This document shows positions 1-12,161 of a DNA stretch of 56,414 nt, piece after piece. A program made the translations under genes and the position numbers. The DNA lies in the NCBI GenBank assembly GCA_002803225.1, contig NXFV01000936.1:1-56414 (forward strand), written 5' to 3'. Source of the DNA: Gamarada debralockiae. Lineage: Eukaryota; Ascomycota; Leotiomycetes; Helotiales; Hyphodiscaceae. Within the stretch, counting starts at the first letter, position 1. Each line of letters begins with the position of its first letter. The notes under the pieces are model-generated. The model saw nothing but the letters and a program-made list of their open reading frames with translations, did no database searches and was not told where the DNA came from.

Positions 1-3000
1 TATCACGCGCCCTTCGAAGCTTTCTTTGGTTCCTTTTCTAAGAGCAACTACGGGGGTCTCTAAATCAATCGAGCTTTCATATACAGGTATCATGGCTTAT
101 TTTGGTAGTAGACAAAGGCCTTCAATACCGATACACGCTAAATTCGTAAACGATGTCCTCATCAAGGGGTCCCTTGCTTAGCTCGAGCTGAATCAAGGGC
201 AACGTTGAAAAAAGTGTAACTTCCAAATTCACTTCAACATATCGAGGTATTATGTTGGAGGCGATCCACTGCATCCGCTCTGCCGCTGAGCTGGTTGATT
301 TTGTTTTGGCTTGGGTACTGTGAGGACTCTGATGGTTGTCGATTTCTTGAGCCAGGCTCAAGATATCCAAGCAGTTCCTCATCCCCTCCGCTGTCGACCC
401 TGTCGGGCATTGAAGATCTCCTTCATTGAATGAGTCCACAGAGGCGTGTGTCTCTGTCAGATGGCTCTAGTTGTTGTTATGGCAACGGTTGTTTACCATA
501 TGTCGGGTTCTGGCAACCCTACACTTCTTCCCTCCTTAGAGATATCAAATCCATACATGATTTTACTATACAATATCGTCTGTTTCGACAGTCTCGCAGC
601 GACCTGAGTAAGAGAGAGATGCTTTGGTGCCTTGATGTTCTGGTATTGAACTCATGTCGGGCGTCGAATCGCCGTCGAATCGCCGCCGATTTGCTTACGA
701 AGCGCCCATGAATCAAATTCGTATCCCATTCGAACCCACTTCAATTTTTTTTGCGACGTGCAACAAATATTCAATAAATCACTTCTCAACCAATCATATG
801 AAGGACTCTCACGTGCCTTGTTCCTCCAATCGCTTGAGGTTTTCTCAATCCCTCTACTTAGTATAACAAAGAAGAATGTTCTTGGAGAGATTTTCACCTT
901 CTATGTGGAGGGAAAAACCTCTACTGTGCTCGTTTCTTAGTTCTACTGTTTGAAGGCCTCGTTAATGCCGAGGACCTTTCCAACCTTCGTAAAACCCGCT
1001 TCAACCCTGATCACCCCTATCACCAACCTCCAACTCTCTAAACACGCTCAAACCCGGAACTGCGACGTGCAACAAAAGATTACTACTTGCACTTTGGTTG
1101 ATGTGCAATGGGGGTAGAGCACGTGGGTCAGAGCCAAAATGTTTACTGCTACTCATTCTTTCCCTATCACTGCTTCTTATTTGAAGAGTCATTGGGGATT
1201 TCTAATAAGATACCTTAGAAGGATCGGCTTGACAGGTGTCATCTCCGGGGCTGGGGGCAGGGACTTTCAGCTTTGGCGACGCGCCATCGCAAATTTCCAT
1301 GCTCTTATCTCGTCCTCAACCTCCATGTCTTTTTCTACATTCAGATTCGCTCATGTGTAAACGTCCCTGCTTCCAAGTGTCAAGTTGAAGCATGAGATTT
1401 CTCGGCTGAACGCCCTAGTGGCGCCCAGCCTCTACACAATGCTCATGGACGGCAAATGAACCCCCGGCCCCTTCTACGACCAAACTCGAGTTGATACCCT
1501 TAAATTTTCAAGCACCAACTCTGTCCCAGAGCCTTCTTTGGAAAGACCTGTCAGATGAAATATTGGCCTATTTAGGCCTCCCTATTTGGGCCTAGCTTAG
1601 CCCCTTTTCTGCGTGTATATAGCCCCCTTTTGCACCCTACTTTTACTCTGCAATCGAGTCTAATTTCCCCATCCGATAAGACCGCCCTTGAAAGGGGTGG
1701 GGGGGTAACGGCTCCACCTACCACAAAAGGGCTTGCGGGATTCCCCCCTTGAGGAGATAGGCGTCGGGAACGACAATTTCGTAGTTGTGATTGAGATATA
1801 AAACTGTGAAGTTGATGGGTTTTGGTGGTGAGAAGGGGGGGATCATTAGCCTCATGGACCAGAGATCGCGAGGTGGACGAGATGTTGTATCATTGAATGG
1901 CTCGGCCTCTGCAATCAAGTAGGTATGTATTTAAGTCACTTTGAAGAAAAGGGTCGGGAAGACACGTGTAGAGTTGGACAACTTTAATTGAAAATCTCCA
2001 AAAGCCACATGGAAGTTTTCAAGTTGTTGCAGGTGATTAGTTTTCCCCGAGACGGCATCTCTACTTCTTGGTTCCCTTTTGTTAATAGCACTTCATGCCT
2101 TTACCATCCAGCTTTTCGTTCAGATCCAGCACATATTTCTGTCCCTCACATCCTCGTTTGAAAAAAACATGAAATCTTACGCCGTTGCTCGCATTGTTCC
2201 GGCACTCCTGAAATAAGCGAGCCATCAAAAAATCGCCTCACTCCACATCATCATACCGTCATATAATCAAATAAGCAATTTCCTTCAACAAACACAGCAG
2301 GCGCCAGAGAAAATGGACAGGTCAAAACTGTGGGTTGTGGAGGACAATGGTGTAATGACCCCGTTAACGCCGCGACCCCATACGAATTCCAATACGAAAA
2401 CTCAAAAGAGATTAATTTACAATCGATAATTGATCTTCGATGAGAAGATGTAAGCAATCGACTTCAGTCTGAGTATCTTTTTGATTTTTTGCTTGATTGA
2501 GGAGAGGTTCAGTTTGGGGGTTCTCTTTTGGGAGTTTTACGGGGGGTTCGTAGGAGCGTGGGGCTCGCTTATTTCAGAATATTTGAGCTGGCGCCATTCT
2601 TGCCATTCTTGAACCACAAAAGCTTTTGGGATTCTAGTACTGTAGGATGTTGATGTGACGCTTTACCAGCTCCGACTTGAGCGTCCTGGTGGAATAAGAC
2701 CCTCAGTCACAGCATTTTAGAAAAAGTAAACCTAATCGCGTGTTATCTGACCAGATGACCTTACAGTTTCTTTTGTCATTCTGTTTTCTCAAGCTACATG
2801 TGACAAACCAATATACTCTCTTATGCACTACTGCGCCATTGCGATGAGCCGGGAAAATAAACGCATGTCCTGAGACATTGAAGCTTTCCATGCGCCGGCC
2901 CGCCCAAATTCAGTTTCGGGAGGAATGAGAGGGATCAAAGAATCTGCCTTCGAGAGGGACGAGCTGTGTTGGGTTTTCTCAGGTTCCGGTTCAAATGCAT

Positions 3001-3559
3001 ATATTAACTTGACTGACTTTCTACTCTACAGGTTCTACGACCCCTATATATACCCTATTTCCTTCACTACTAGAAGCTTCTAGCCTATACTACTAGGGTA
3101 TGAGTCACTGTATTCGTAAGCTTCGCCACCCCTAATTGCCACCACTATTGCCACCACTATATTAGTCTTAGGTATTTCCCAACAAGCTGGCCGAACAGTA
3201 TTCTAAGAGAGCGGGGGATAGGGTTGGCACTCTATTCCCAATATCCAATATCTTGAGATTGGCGAACTCATAGCTCATTTCCCTTCCATTTTCTTTTTGC
3301 TTCTTCTTTTTTAAGAACCCGTTGGCGGCTTTGCAGCTTGTCTGAAGCGGGTACAAGCAAGCGACAACAGAGAATAAAGAACGTTTTCAAGGAACATTTA
3401 TTGGACAATAAAATACACTAGATATATCTCATTTGCTTAAATTTGTGTTCATTCACAAATGGTGAGACTTTGCCTGGGGCTTACCTTTATACTAGCTGTC
3501 TAACTATGTGCTCTACCACTTTGAAGCATCCACTCTTTTCCGGAACCCGCTTCACCCCC
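1..3559. other. Gene-poor stretch, no supported gene
   Basis: No open frame here shows a recognisable domain, a signal peptide or a convincing intron chain. The longest is a 105-codon minus frame at 122-439 whose first codon is GTG, so at best it is an exon or remnant. A 14-bp perfect palindrome (CTAGAAGCTTCTAG, 3070-3083) contains a head-to-head GAA/TTC pair like a heat-shock element, but it has no gene partner. A short direct repeat of TTGCCACCACTA lies near 3136-3162. Confidence 0.5.
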
Positions 3560-4593
3560 TTAAACAGGGCTCAAACTAATACATCCCGCAGAACTATCCT
3601 CCTCAAATATGCTACCGTAGATCATTCCCTCATTAATACCACTCTCCTGGAATCCCTGTTTTGTGACATCCGTCAAGTTGTCTCCGGTTGGCTTCTTCAA
3701 GACGCCAAAATGGAATTGTCCTTGGCCGCTGACGTTGTTGGGCAAAGCATCTGTAGCGTTTGTGAGCGCTGAGCAATCTGTGGAGTACAAGACTTGGGTA
3801 GTGCTATTGACATTGTCAGTCAGCCCCATGGCATTCATTTCAAGACTTTATCCGGGATGATCGCTCACTTTTTAGTAAAATCCAACACCAGCCCAAAATT
3901 ATGCCATGTATCCGCCGTGAAATTCGTCGTAAACAAGTTACCATTATCCTCATTAACATTACTCTGCAGCACCAGCATATCCGGGTTCTGTCCCGCCGGT
4001 TGTCCTGAAATCGTCCCTGTCTTCAAAACAAACTGGTTTGTTGAGAAGTCCGCGGACTCGAGGAATACAAGTTGGTATTCGTGGCTCAGGTTCAAGGGAC
4101 GGGCAGCGTCTTTCATAATTGAGAAGTGGAGGGTTTTTATGCCCACAGTAGAGGGGTCAGTGCCATTGTTAGAAGCGGGGAGCAACTCGGCGCGACGAAA
4201 TCCGATTTGAACGTTTGTCGCGGAAGGGGCGAAGATGGATGCGTCGGACAGGGTAATTTCAACTGCCTTTGTAGTTGTATCGAACTGCAGTTTATTAGTT
4301 TGAGAATTTGGATGCGGTGGAGGATGAAACGTACTAGAGATGCAGCAACATTTGGGAGTTGAACGACTTGGCTCATGGTGAGATCTGTGGAGGTGAGTTA
4401 GTGATTGAATTGACATGGATGAGATGAACCCACTTTGTCCAAAGACGAAGCTGGGGCTGAATGGACTGGTGGAAGCATCGAAAGATGCTGCTGTAGCATT
4501 CACAGCGATGCGTCCATCAAATTGAATGGGACATTGTTGCGCAGCAACAGCGTAGACAAAGGCCAAAAGCGATAAGATCGACTTGGAAGACAT
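3560..4593 (-). CDS. GH131 beta-glucanase, secreted
   Basis: Predicted secreted glycoside hydrolase family 131 enzyme (broad beta-1,3/1,6 and beta-1,4-glucan activity is known for this family). Exons on the minus strand are 4593-4434, 4384-4335, 4284-3869 and 3803-3560; introns of 49, 50 and 65 bp are GT-AG and the model closes to 289 aa. The first 18 or so residues (start MSSKSILSLLAFVYAVAAQQ) are a signal peptide. Family features seen are QCPIQFDGRI near the mature N-terminus, a TTKAVEITLSD segment after intron 2, a WHNFGLVLDF segment near residue 205, then HFGVLKKPTG and a conserved IYGSIFEEDS near the C-terminus. The start was chosen because it gives the signal peptide; an in-frame upstream ATG at 4698 would add a spurious leader. 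Its upstream neighbour is a CBM1-like secreted gene remnant on the same strand, suggesting a cell-wall-degradation locus. Family call is strong; substrate is inference. Confidence 0.9.
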
Positions 4594-4986
4594 CGTAAAG
4601 AACGTAAAAATGAGAGTAATGAACGTGCAGTAACGGGATGTGACAAGAGTAAATGAAAGAACTGTGAAAATGATGGCTGACGACTGATAGACTGACAAAC
4701 GCGGGGGATTTTGAGATAAATATGGACTCCCGGAGTGTCGTTACATGTACTCCAAAAGGTACTCGGACAGTCCCATAATTCATACCTTGGGGTTCGAAGG
4801 GGAAAACCTTAATTGAGGTTTCGGGATTGATTTGCTTCAGATTGATTCGGATTAAAGTTCATCCCACACGTCGCACGAGGATAGCGAACATGTGGCTTTC
4901 CCATAATCATCCAATGTGCGGACACTAACACGCGGAGCATTATCGACAGGCATTAATTCAAAGTCTTGTCGCTGCCACACATATTA

Positions 4987-5292
4987 TTAACGCATGCGAA
5001 GCAGATAGGTGCCGAGGAAATCAAGGTATTTGCGAGACTGGGAAGGAATCGTGGTCCACTTGGCTAGATCAAAGCGCGTTTCAGAATTCAGCAAACTTTG
5101 CATCGCGGATGCACCCGGATATTTTTCAACGCGAGGAGCTGCACCTATACATCCGAATCCAAATTCGAGAACGGTGTCAAAATGGCTCGAAACTTCAATC
5201 ATAAAATAATTGAAGATTTTTAGAAATGAATGTTTTGACGCCCGATGACTTCTGGTCTCTTCTCTGTCCACTGCAATTCCCAGAGTCAACAA
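4987..5292 (-). other. Unidentified open frame, possibly a gene remnant
   Basis: A 101-codon open frame that begins at a TTG, not ATG, and ends in LGTYLLRMR before the stop. I do not recognise it. A 66-codon frame on the opposite strand (5009-5209) overlaps it, also without ATG, and only one of the two can be real. It sits between GH131 and the CBM1-like remnant, so it could be a fragment of an older gene. Confidence 0.15.
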
Positions 5293-5410
5293 ACTTCAGC
5301 AAATAAGTTCTTCAAAGCAATGATATCTTTCCCGGACTGTTCTCAACCTTGACCCGAATGCACAGAGGAAACACCCAAGAGATCCCCACCACCTCGAGGC
5401 CGCTGCTTAC

Positions 5411-5958
5411 TCAGGTATATGTAGCAGCAGCAACGCATTGATAGTAGAAAGCTAGATATATCAGCAAATCGCACTGGATTCTGAATTCGGGAATGGAAAC
5501 TTACGAATTTGAGATGTGCACGTCGCTCCCGAAACACTGGCGATCAATTCCTTGCAATTACTTCCCCCGCATTGGTAGTAAAGCTCAACAGGCAATTGGT
5601 TTCGCTGGGACCTGTCACTGAACTTACTGTCGTAGTAATCAGAGTAGACTTGGTTGTGCTTGTTTATTGCGTGGTACCGCTAGTTGATTTGACGAAAGTG
5701 ATTGATTTGCTTCTAAACTTCGTTGATGATGAAGTAGTCACCGTCACGACCTTAATTGAGGTAGACGCCGTGAGGGGAGGAGTATAATTGACAGTATCCG
5801 TGGCCGTTACGACGGCTTGGGGAATCTATGGGTAAGGGCAAAAACATTAGTTGATACCTCAAGAGTGAAGGTTGAAGATTAATGCCGAAAGTCTTACAGC
5901 TTCGACGAAGCTCGCGAGTGCCAGCGTGGAGGTGGTTGTGAGCTTACTGAAAAAGCAT
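5411..5958 (-). pseudogene. Secreted Ser/Thr-rich protein with CBM1-like C-terminus, broken
   Basis: Remains of a small secreted protein. Exon-like blocks are 5958-5898, 5825-5505 and 5451-5411, joined by GT-AG introns of 72 and 53 bp. One base out of frame just after the ATG at 5958, the sequence reads FFSKLTTTSTLALASFVEA, a good signal peptide. A Thr/Ser-rich linker follows (TVTTSSSTKF and similar), then a C-terminal module with YYQCGG, a Cys in GATCTSQ and FYYQC after the last intron, the cysteine and Tyr-Tyr spacing of fungal cellulose-binding CBM1. Lesions are the frame break after the start codon, an in-frame TAA at 5664-5666 (CAA to TAA is a simple C-to-T) and a frame change near 5600 before QCGG. 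Family identity is inferred from the pattern only. The gene probably targeted cellulose, in line with the GH131 neighbour. Confidence 0.5.
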
Positions 5959-5959
5959 C

Positions 5960-7304
5960 TTGACGAAAGTGATTGATCTGGGAACTAGAAGGGTCGAGAA
6001 AGAGAGCTGAATAGATTCGGAAATTGCAGAAAAGCAGATATGAGTTGAAGACGGGGCCTTTTACAGGAAAAATGAAAGCTGCCGAACTCTTGCCCCCGGT
6101 TCATCAACCTCAACGACGCACTTCCGCATCGCTGAATATTAAGAGGCTGAAGAGGCACTATATTGCAAATAGCAGTACCAAACTTTGAGAAGATAAAGAT
6201 TCTGAAGTGATCTACCTTTGCGGTGGTTCTAACCGACGAAGAGATCTGGACAAGCGGATCTAGGCTTTCCCCTCTTCATCATCGCGTGAAAAGTCAGCAT
6301 CCAATACTTGATGAGCTTTCTTTGATAACATGCATCGATGGCGTCACGTTGCTAGTACTTGGATATTATCCTTACGATTAACCGTTTCCACAATCGTAAC
6401 ACACTGGCTCACGACAGGACAGAGAGCAGAAGTTCCAGCGCCCGGAGCGCGAATAGTTATATGATCAGTCAAGAAGAAGGAAAACCTGATTAAAACACTC
6501 GTGTCTTCAAGTAGAAATCATCATATATAGTCCCAGTGATGGAGAAATTCTACAAGACATCCACGACGCGGCAGAATACTGCCGTACCGCGGAACAGATC
6601 TTTGGTCTGACATTATGGAAAGTATCTCGACATATAGCCGAAATATACTTAGAGTCTGTTTGATGCATTTCACTAGTATGTACTGCATGGCCTTCAAAAG
6701 TGTGGCAACATATAGCGGCATATGAGGGCTTCGGCAATTCAGCAGTCGGACCGCGACTCTGGGATCCAGGTGATATATTGCAATGTGGGAACAGCAATTC
6801 CAAAGGTTCCATTACCAAAGCGCTCGCTGGAAAATAAACGCTTCTATTGGCCCAAGTGATACTGAAGAAGGAGGGATAGAGAGATTCTCCCTTGAAAGAA
6901 GTCCATGTCCAGAGCTGGGGCCGTTCAAAATTCAAGGGACTCAAAGTGAGGTTGGGAGCCAACTTGGCAGGAAATCGATGGGAGTCATTGAGGATTGTCA
7001 ATGCCGAGTTGGGCGTTGAGAACTCTCTTGCCGACGTTCAAAACATGAGAATTAAGAACATGGCTTTGTTGGTGTTGATGAAAAGGTGCGTCGTCGACAG
7101 GGGGCAAGAAGTTCGGAACCGGAATAAGTATTTCACCGACCGGATTGTGGGGTAGGAGCTTCATCTTATGTTTGCGTTATGCATCTCCTGCTGCCTTTCA
7201 CCATCGAGCTTGTGAATCTCGCCGGCAAAGTCGAACCTCATCCTCAAGAAACTCCAGGCCTCCAGATCAACTGAAAAATTCATCAGCTGCTCATTCTAAT
7301 TAAA
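5960..7304. other. Intergenic, unidentified frames on both strands
   Basis: Open frames overlap on both strands. On the plus strand 6515-6650 reads like protein (IIIYSPSDGEILQDIHDAA and on to IYLESV, then stop), and a 164-codon frame runs antisense at 6507-7001. Neither has a recognisable domain, and stops interrupt the plus reading several times between 6650 and 7155. A decayed gene is possible. Confidence 0.25.
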
Positions 7305-8189
7305 ATGGCCGAAGCTATCGACAACCCAGATGTACCCAAGAACCGCAAGGCATTCGTGCCCCTTGGTACAGCTTCCCCATTCATCTCGAAGCTCTCACTA
7401 AATTTCGTCTCATGCAGAAAACAACCCTGAAGTAATGACATCCCTCATACGCAAGCTCGGCCTTTCTCCAGCCCTCGCGTTCCACGATGTTTGGTCAATC
7501 GACGACCCCGAAATGCTGTCCTTCGTCCCTCGCCCAGCCAGCGCACTCCTCCTCGTCTTCCCCGTTTCTAAGAATTACGAAACATCCCGAATGCAAGAAG
7601 ACGCCGACAAGGCGGTGTATGAGGGTAAGGGAGAGGGCGAGCCGGTCATTTGGTATAAGCAGACAATCAGAAACGCGTGTGGCTTGATTGGAATCTTGCA
7701 TGCTGTTAGCAATGGGGGCGCAAGAAACTTTGTCGGTACGTATTATGCTTTCTTAGAACCAGATCCCGGGAAATGGTCGTGTGCTGATAAATTTGTTACT
7801 ATCCAGAATCCGACTCCGACCTTCACAAGCTTCTTCAATCCGCGATTCCACTTGCTCCCATCGAACGAGCCGACCTACTCTACAACTCACAAGCATTGGA
7901 GAGCGCACACGCGAGTGCGGCATCTCAAGGACAAAGCAACGCTCCGGATGCGACTGATGATGTCGATTTACATTTCGTGTGCTTCGTGAAGGACGGGAAG
8001 AATCATTTGTGGGAGATGGATGGACGAAGAAAGGGACCCTTGAACAGAGGTCAGCTTGCAGAGGATGAAGATGTGCTGAGTGAAAAAGCGTTGGATCTGG
8101 GCCCGAGAAAGTTTCTGAAGCGGGAGGCTGAGGCCGGTGGCGGTGAGCTGAGATTCAGTCTCATTACGCTGGCTCCGAGCATGGATTGA
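7305..8189 (+). CDS. Ubiquitin carboxyl-terminal hydrolase, UCH family (peptidase C12)
   Basis: Cysteine protease that removes small adducts from the C-terminus of ubiquitin, in cytosol and nucleus; family member of yeast Yuh1 and human UCHL3. Exons 7305-7365, 7418-7735 and 7807-8189, with GT-AG introns of 52 and 71 bp, give 253 aa, a normal length for this group. Catalytic residues are visible: oxyanion Gln102 (WYKQTIRNAC), nucleophile Cys108 in NACGLIGILHAV, His182 in LHFVCFV and Asp198 in WEMDGRRKGP. The crossover loop is present (PIERADLLYNS to ASQGQS). The start ATG is the first in frame and gives the usual FVPLENNPEVM N-terminal segment across intron 1. A housekeeping gene next to a decayed NLR. 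Confidence 0.95.
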
Positions 8190-8640
8190 GGGGTTTTGTC
8201 ATGAATGCTTGCATACACTGGGGCGTTGACGGTCATAATGAAGTGTATGGAAATGGTATAGGATATAGCATTTGCATCTGCGAAGAATTTACGGCATCAA
8301 AGTGTCCACATGGACAGTGATGCACTTTGGGGAGATTGCCTCAGGTTCTCATGAATGCTGCGCGGAAAGGTGCGCATGTAGAAATGACCATTCTGCTTCG
8401 CAGTCTAAATCCTGCACGCATCATTGGAACGTCAATGTCATTCTGCCTTGCATGGATACAAAGAGTTTTCCAGCAGATGATTGGCAAAGGCAGGCCACCT
8501 GTAGGCCAACACACAAGAAGGCTGGCCTGTTCCTCCATCCTCTTTCGCAGCCTAGCATATCATTCAACAACTATCTCCAAAGAGCAGCCGCCTGAATGCC
8601 AGATGAAGATTTGTATGTTCGGATGCATCCATCATAGTCC
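8190..8640. other. Intergenic, nothing supported
   Basis: Spacer between the UCH gene and the NACHT remnant. Overlapping frames on both strands, none with a domain. Confidence 0.4.
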
Positions 8641-11600
8641 TCGAGCCCCTTGCGGTGTTATCGGTTGCCAGCACGGTCATCCAGTTCGTGGACTTTGGCA
8701 GCAAATTCTTCTCGAAAGCACGGCAAATTGCATCATTTGGCTAGCGGATCCTTGACTGTGAATGAGGAACTCAATCTTGCAACTACTAGCATTGTCCATC
8801 TACTGGCTAAACTCCGTCACTCATTGCTGGGTGGCGATCCGCTCTCGCTCTGTCCTTCCGAGGAGGAGCAGGCGTTGCTAGATATCAGTATAGCATGCCA
8901 AGAAGTGGGCGAAGATCTGCTCGAACGACTGAATAGACTGAAGGTGCAAGATGCTCGAACGAAATGGAAGTATTTCCGGCAAGCTGTCAAAGCTGCGATT
9001 TCCGACGATGAGTTAAAGTTCCTCGTGAAACGATTGTCTTTCTTCAAGGGCACGCTAGAAGCTCATATTCTTATTAGTATCAGGTAGTGACAGCTTCAAA
9101 CTCCCTGGTGTCGGTCATCATAGCTGATTCAAACATGATTGCAGAAACCGCATCGCAGAAGGTGCCCTGCAAGTTTCTGATCGTTTCGACGTACTTGACA
9201 GAAGACTCAAGCCATAGTTTCGAGTCTACTTGACCATCGCGTCCTTTTCTCTGACAACATTACAGACCAGACATCAGCTGTTGCTCCTCACGAAGCTGTG
9301 ATGATAGAGGAGCAGAATAAAACTCGTGCCGCAATCCTTCAAACCACAAAACGCCTTGAACAATTATTCGCCGCCAACGAAAGTCCATTGGAAGGCTGCG
9401 AGAAACAGCTTCTGGATTATCGTCGTGATGAAGTTAGAATAAAGGTTAGGACAGAGGCATTGATACTGAGCGACCTTGAGCACAGTTCAATGGCTGATTG
9501 AGAAAGGGAGATTGCGAATGCCTATGAAGAAACCTTCGAATGGATCAACCGAGACCGAGAATCAGGACCTGTCAAATGAGCTCTTTTTTAGATGGCTTTC
9601 GAGTGGGAACGGTATATATTGGATCAGCGGGAAGGCCGATAGCAGGAAGTCAACGCTCATGAGGTTCCTCTACCATCACAACAAACTCGATCTTTATTTG
9701 TCAAGTGGGCTTCTCCAATGCCAATTAGTGTCGCTCGGTTCTACTTCTGGAACAGCGGAACTCCAGGTCAACGATGTCAGATGGGCCTCCTAAGGTCTTT
9801 GCTTTACAATGTTCTTCACACTCATCCAGAATTCATCCCAATTGTGCTGCCGGTGAGGCGGGCATTTCGATACTTCCAGACTATTGAAGATGAATCGAAG
9901 AACAATGTAGCAATTACTTGGCCTCGAGAGAAGCTAATGCAAGCTCTGAGGCGCGACTCATCTTTCAAGACATATGCCTTCCGAGCTGTGTCTGTTTATT
10001 GACGGCCTGGACGAATACAATGGCGACCACGAGCAGATGGCAGGCCTATTCAAGAGCCTTACTCGCTCCCTAAATGTAAAGCTCCGCGTGTCGAGTCGAC
10101 CCTGGCTATCCTTTATGGATGCATTCAAAGGATGCCCCACACTACGATTGCAAGTTCTCACATTCACGGACATAATGAGGTACACCATAGAGACACTCGG
10201 TACCAATGCCAGATATCGAAGACTCGTCGACGATGAAGCAGAAGCCCCTGCTTTGATCGAAGAAATTATGACCAAGGCCGACGGCATTTTCCTGTGGGTC
10301 GTTCTTGTCGTCAAATCCCTTCCAGAGGGTTTGAGGAACCGCGCGATGGAGTAGCCGACCTTCAAAGGAGGCTCGCGCTGCTACCATCGAGTTTAGAGGA
10401 ACTTTACCGACAAATGATGGGGACGCATTGGGTCTTTCTACCAACGGAGGGCTTCGGAGATCTTTCAAATCTTTCGAGCAAATTGATGATCATCAACAAG
10501 CTCGACCCAGTTGTCGGGGAACCGCCACTTAGCGGCGTTTAGTTCGAGCCATTGACAGTACCATTACTCTCTTTTGCCACCGAAGACAGTCCAGAGGCAA
10601 TGCTTAAGCGGGAAGTTGAATCGATTTCCCGAAAAGAACTTTCCACAGGTATGAGATCATGACCGACCGTTTGAAAGTTTGGACTGCAGGCTTACTCGAG
10701 GTCCATGGCTCAGAGACTGCCTATGTTAAAGTGTCTGGTGTTTTCATTCCCGAACCGGATGCCAAGATACAATACCTGCACAGGACGGTACGTGACTCTC
10801 TCTCGAAACCGGACGAATGGGACAAAGTAACATCTCGAAACTTCCCGACGCATTTTGAACCATATACTGCGCTCCTCAGAACCTATGTATTCAAACTAAA
10901 GGCCTTCACCTACTCAAGCCGCCCACCTCTAGATATCCAAGCAGAGGTCTCTGGCCTAATCCCACTTTTGTGCTGAATCTTGCTATACATACGGGTTTTG
11001 TCACGTCGTTAGCCAATACATCCATACTTGACGAACTCGATAGAACCATGGCTTTCCTTTCTGAACCTTGGTGTTTAAGGACCGGGAGGCAGTGGGCAAA
11101 CCACAATACACTCCATACTCGAGATCCCCACCACCTACATGATTCATTTTTATTGTTGGCAGTTCAGTTCAGTCTGTTGGGTTATGTCCGAGAAAAATTG
11201 AAAAACAACAAGAGCTTGCTGATCACTCGAGTGGTCGACCCTTGCTGGACTTTGCGGTAGATCTAATACCCGTCAACAAACACTATCCGTCAGCACTAAA
11301 GCCGTCAAGGTGCTTTTGCAAAGCGGAGCCGACCTAACGGAGAACTTTCCCAACCTAACTGCTTTTGGATGATCAAGCATCGATAGTGCAGATTGGGACC
11401 TCCATTTTCCCCGAAAGTGGACATGCCGAGTGTGTGGGGAAACCTTCTCAACCAAACCAGAAGCACCAGACAACGATGCCGTTGACGATTCTGCAATGCC
11501 TATCAAGGTGTCTGATGATATGATTGAGAAGCTGACGCCTGTCACTAATATTGAAAGCCTAGACCTTCCTCTCAGTTTGCCCGGTTCAACGGATCTGATG

Positions 11601-11723
11601 AATAAAACTGGGTTAGACGTAGGTCTAAGAAGAACCAGTACGACGGCTATTTTGAGAGCGCCAAATCTGACTATGAGGAATCTGCGGTGGGAGAGCCCAA
11701 GTGTCGAGGAAGACTTCACCTGA
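8641..11723 (+). pseudogene. NACHT-type STAND/NLR protein, decayed
   Basis: Remnant of a fungal NLR-like ATPase of the kind linked to heterokaryon incompatibility and immunity. In order: an N-terminal NACHT-associated region (VIQFVDFGSKFFSKARQIAS near 8665-8730, then LTVNEELNLATTSIVHLLAK near 8752-8810 and an all-helical stretch to 9087), a linker, a P-loop near 9609-9665, a Walker B segment LCLFIDGLDEY near 9978-10010, a DGIFLWVVLVVKSL segment near 10280-10320, and a YLHRTVRD segment near 10775. The C-terminus has one ankyrin-like stretch (KVLLQSGADL near 11308) and no clear repeat domain. Lesions include a stop after IASFG near 8735, several frame changes between 9087 and 9800, a 2-bp CG duplication near 10342, and stops at 10541, 10974 and beyond. 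The Walker A reads GKADSRKST where GKAGSGKST is expected, so two key glycines are lost by G-to-A changes. Not functional as read. Confidence 0.85.
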
Positions 11724-12161
11724 TCGAGTACAAACACAGAGCGACATATATTCGCTCTTGGAACAGTACATAGCTGATAGAGCTACATGATAGCAAGCTA
11801 CGGATAAACAAACCGGGGAGGATGGCGAAATTGTTCATTCCGTCTGCTCCTTTTTGTTAATACCGGTTACTTCTTAATACCCTTAGTTTGTTTATTGAAA
11901 GGGAGTGATTCAATTGAGTAAATAAACTTAACCAATGCCGTTGACCCAAAAATATCTCGCACTAATCTCAACTGCGTCTTTCAGCCTTCTCGAGTCCCAA
12001 ATCGATCTAGCGCAAGGCTGAACAGAAGCGAAAAATCCACATCCTCACCAGTACAAATGACCTGACAATTCCCAACCCTCTCAACCCATCCTACAAAACC
12101 ACAACCAGCGTCAACACATGCGCCTAAGTCCAATCTGCTATTCCGACCGACTTTCCTCAAA
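11724..12161. other. Intergenic, nothing supported
   Basis: Spacer upstream of the pyridoxamine phosphate oxidase gene and likely holding its promoter. No domain-bearing frame. Confidence 0.4.
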
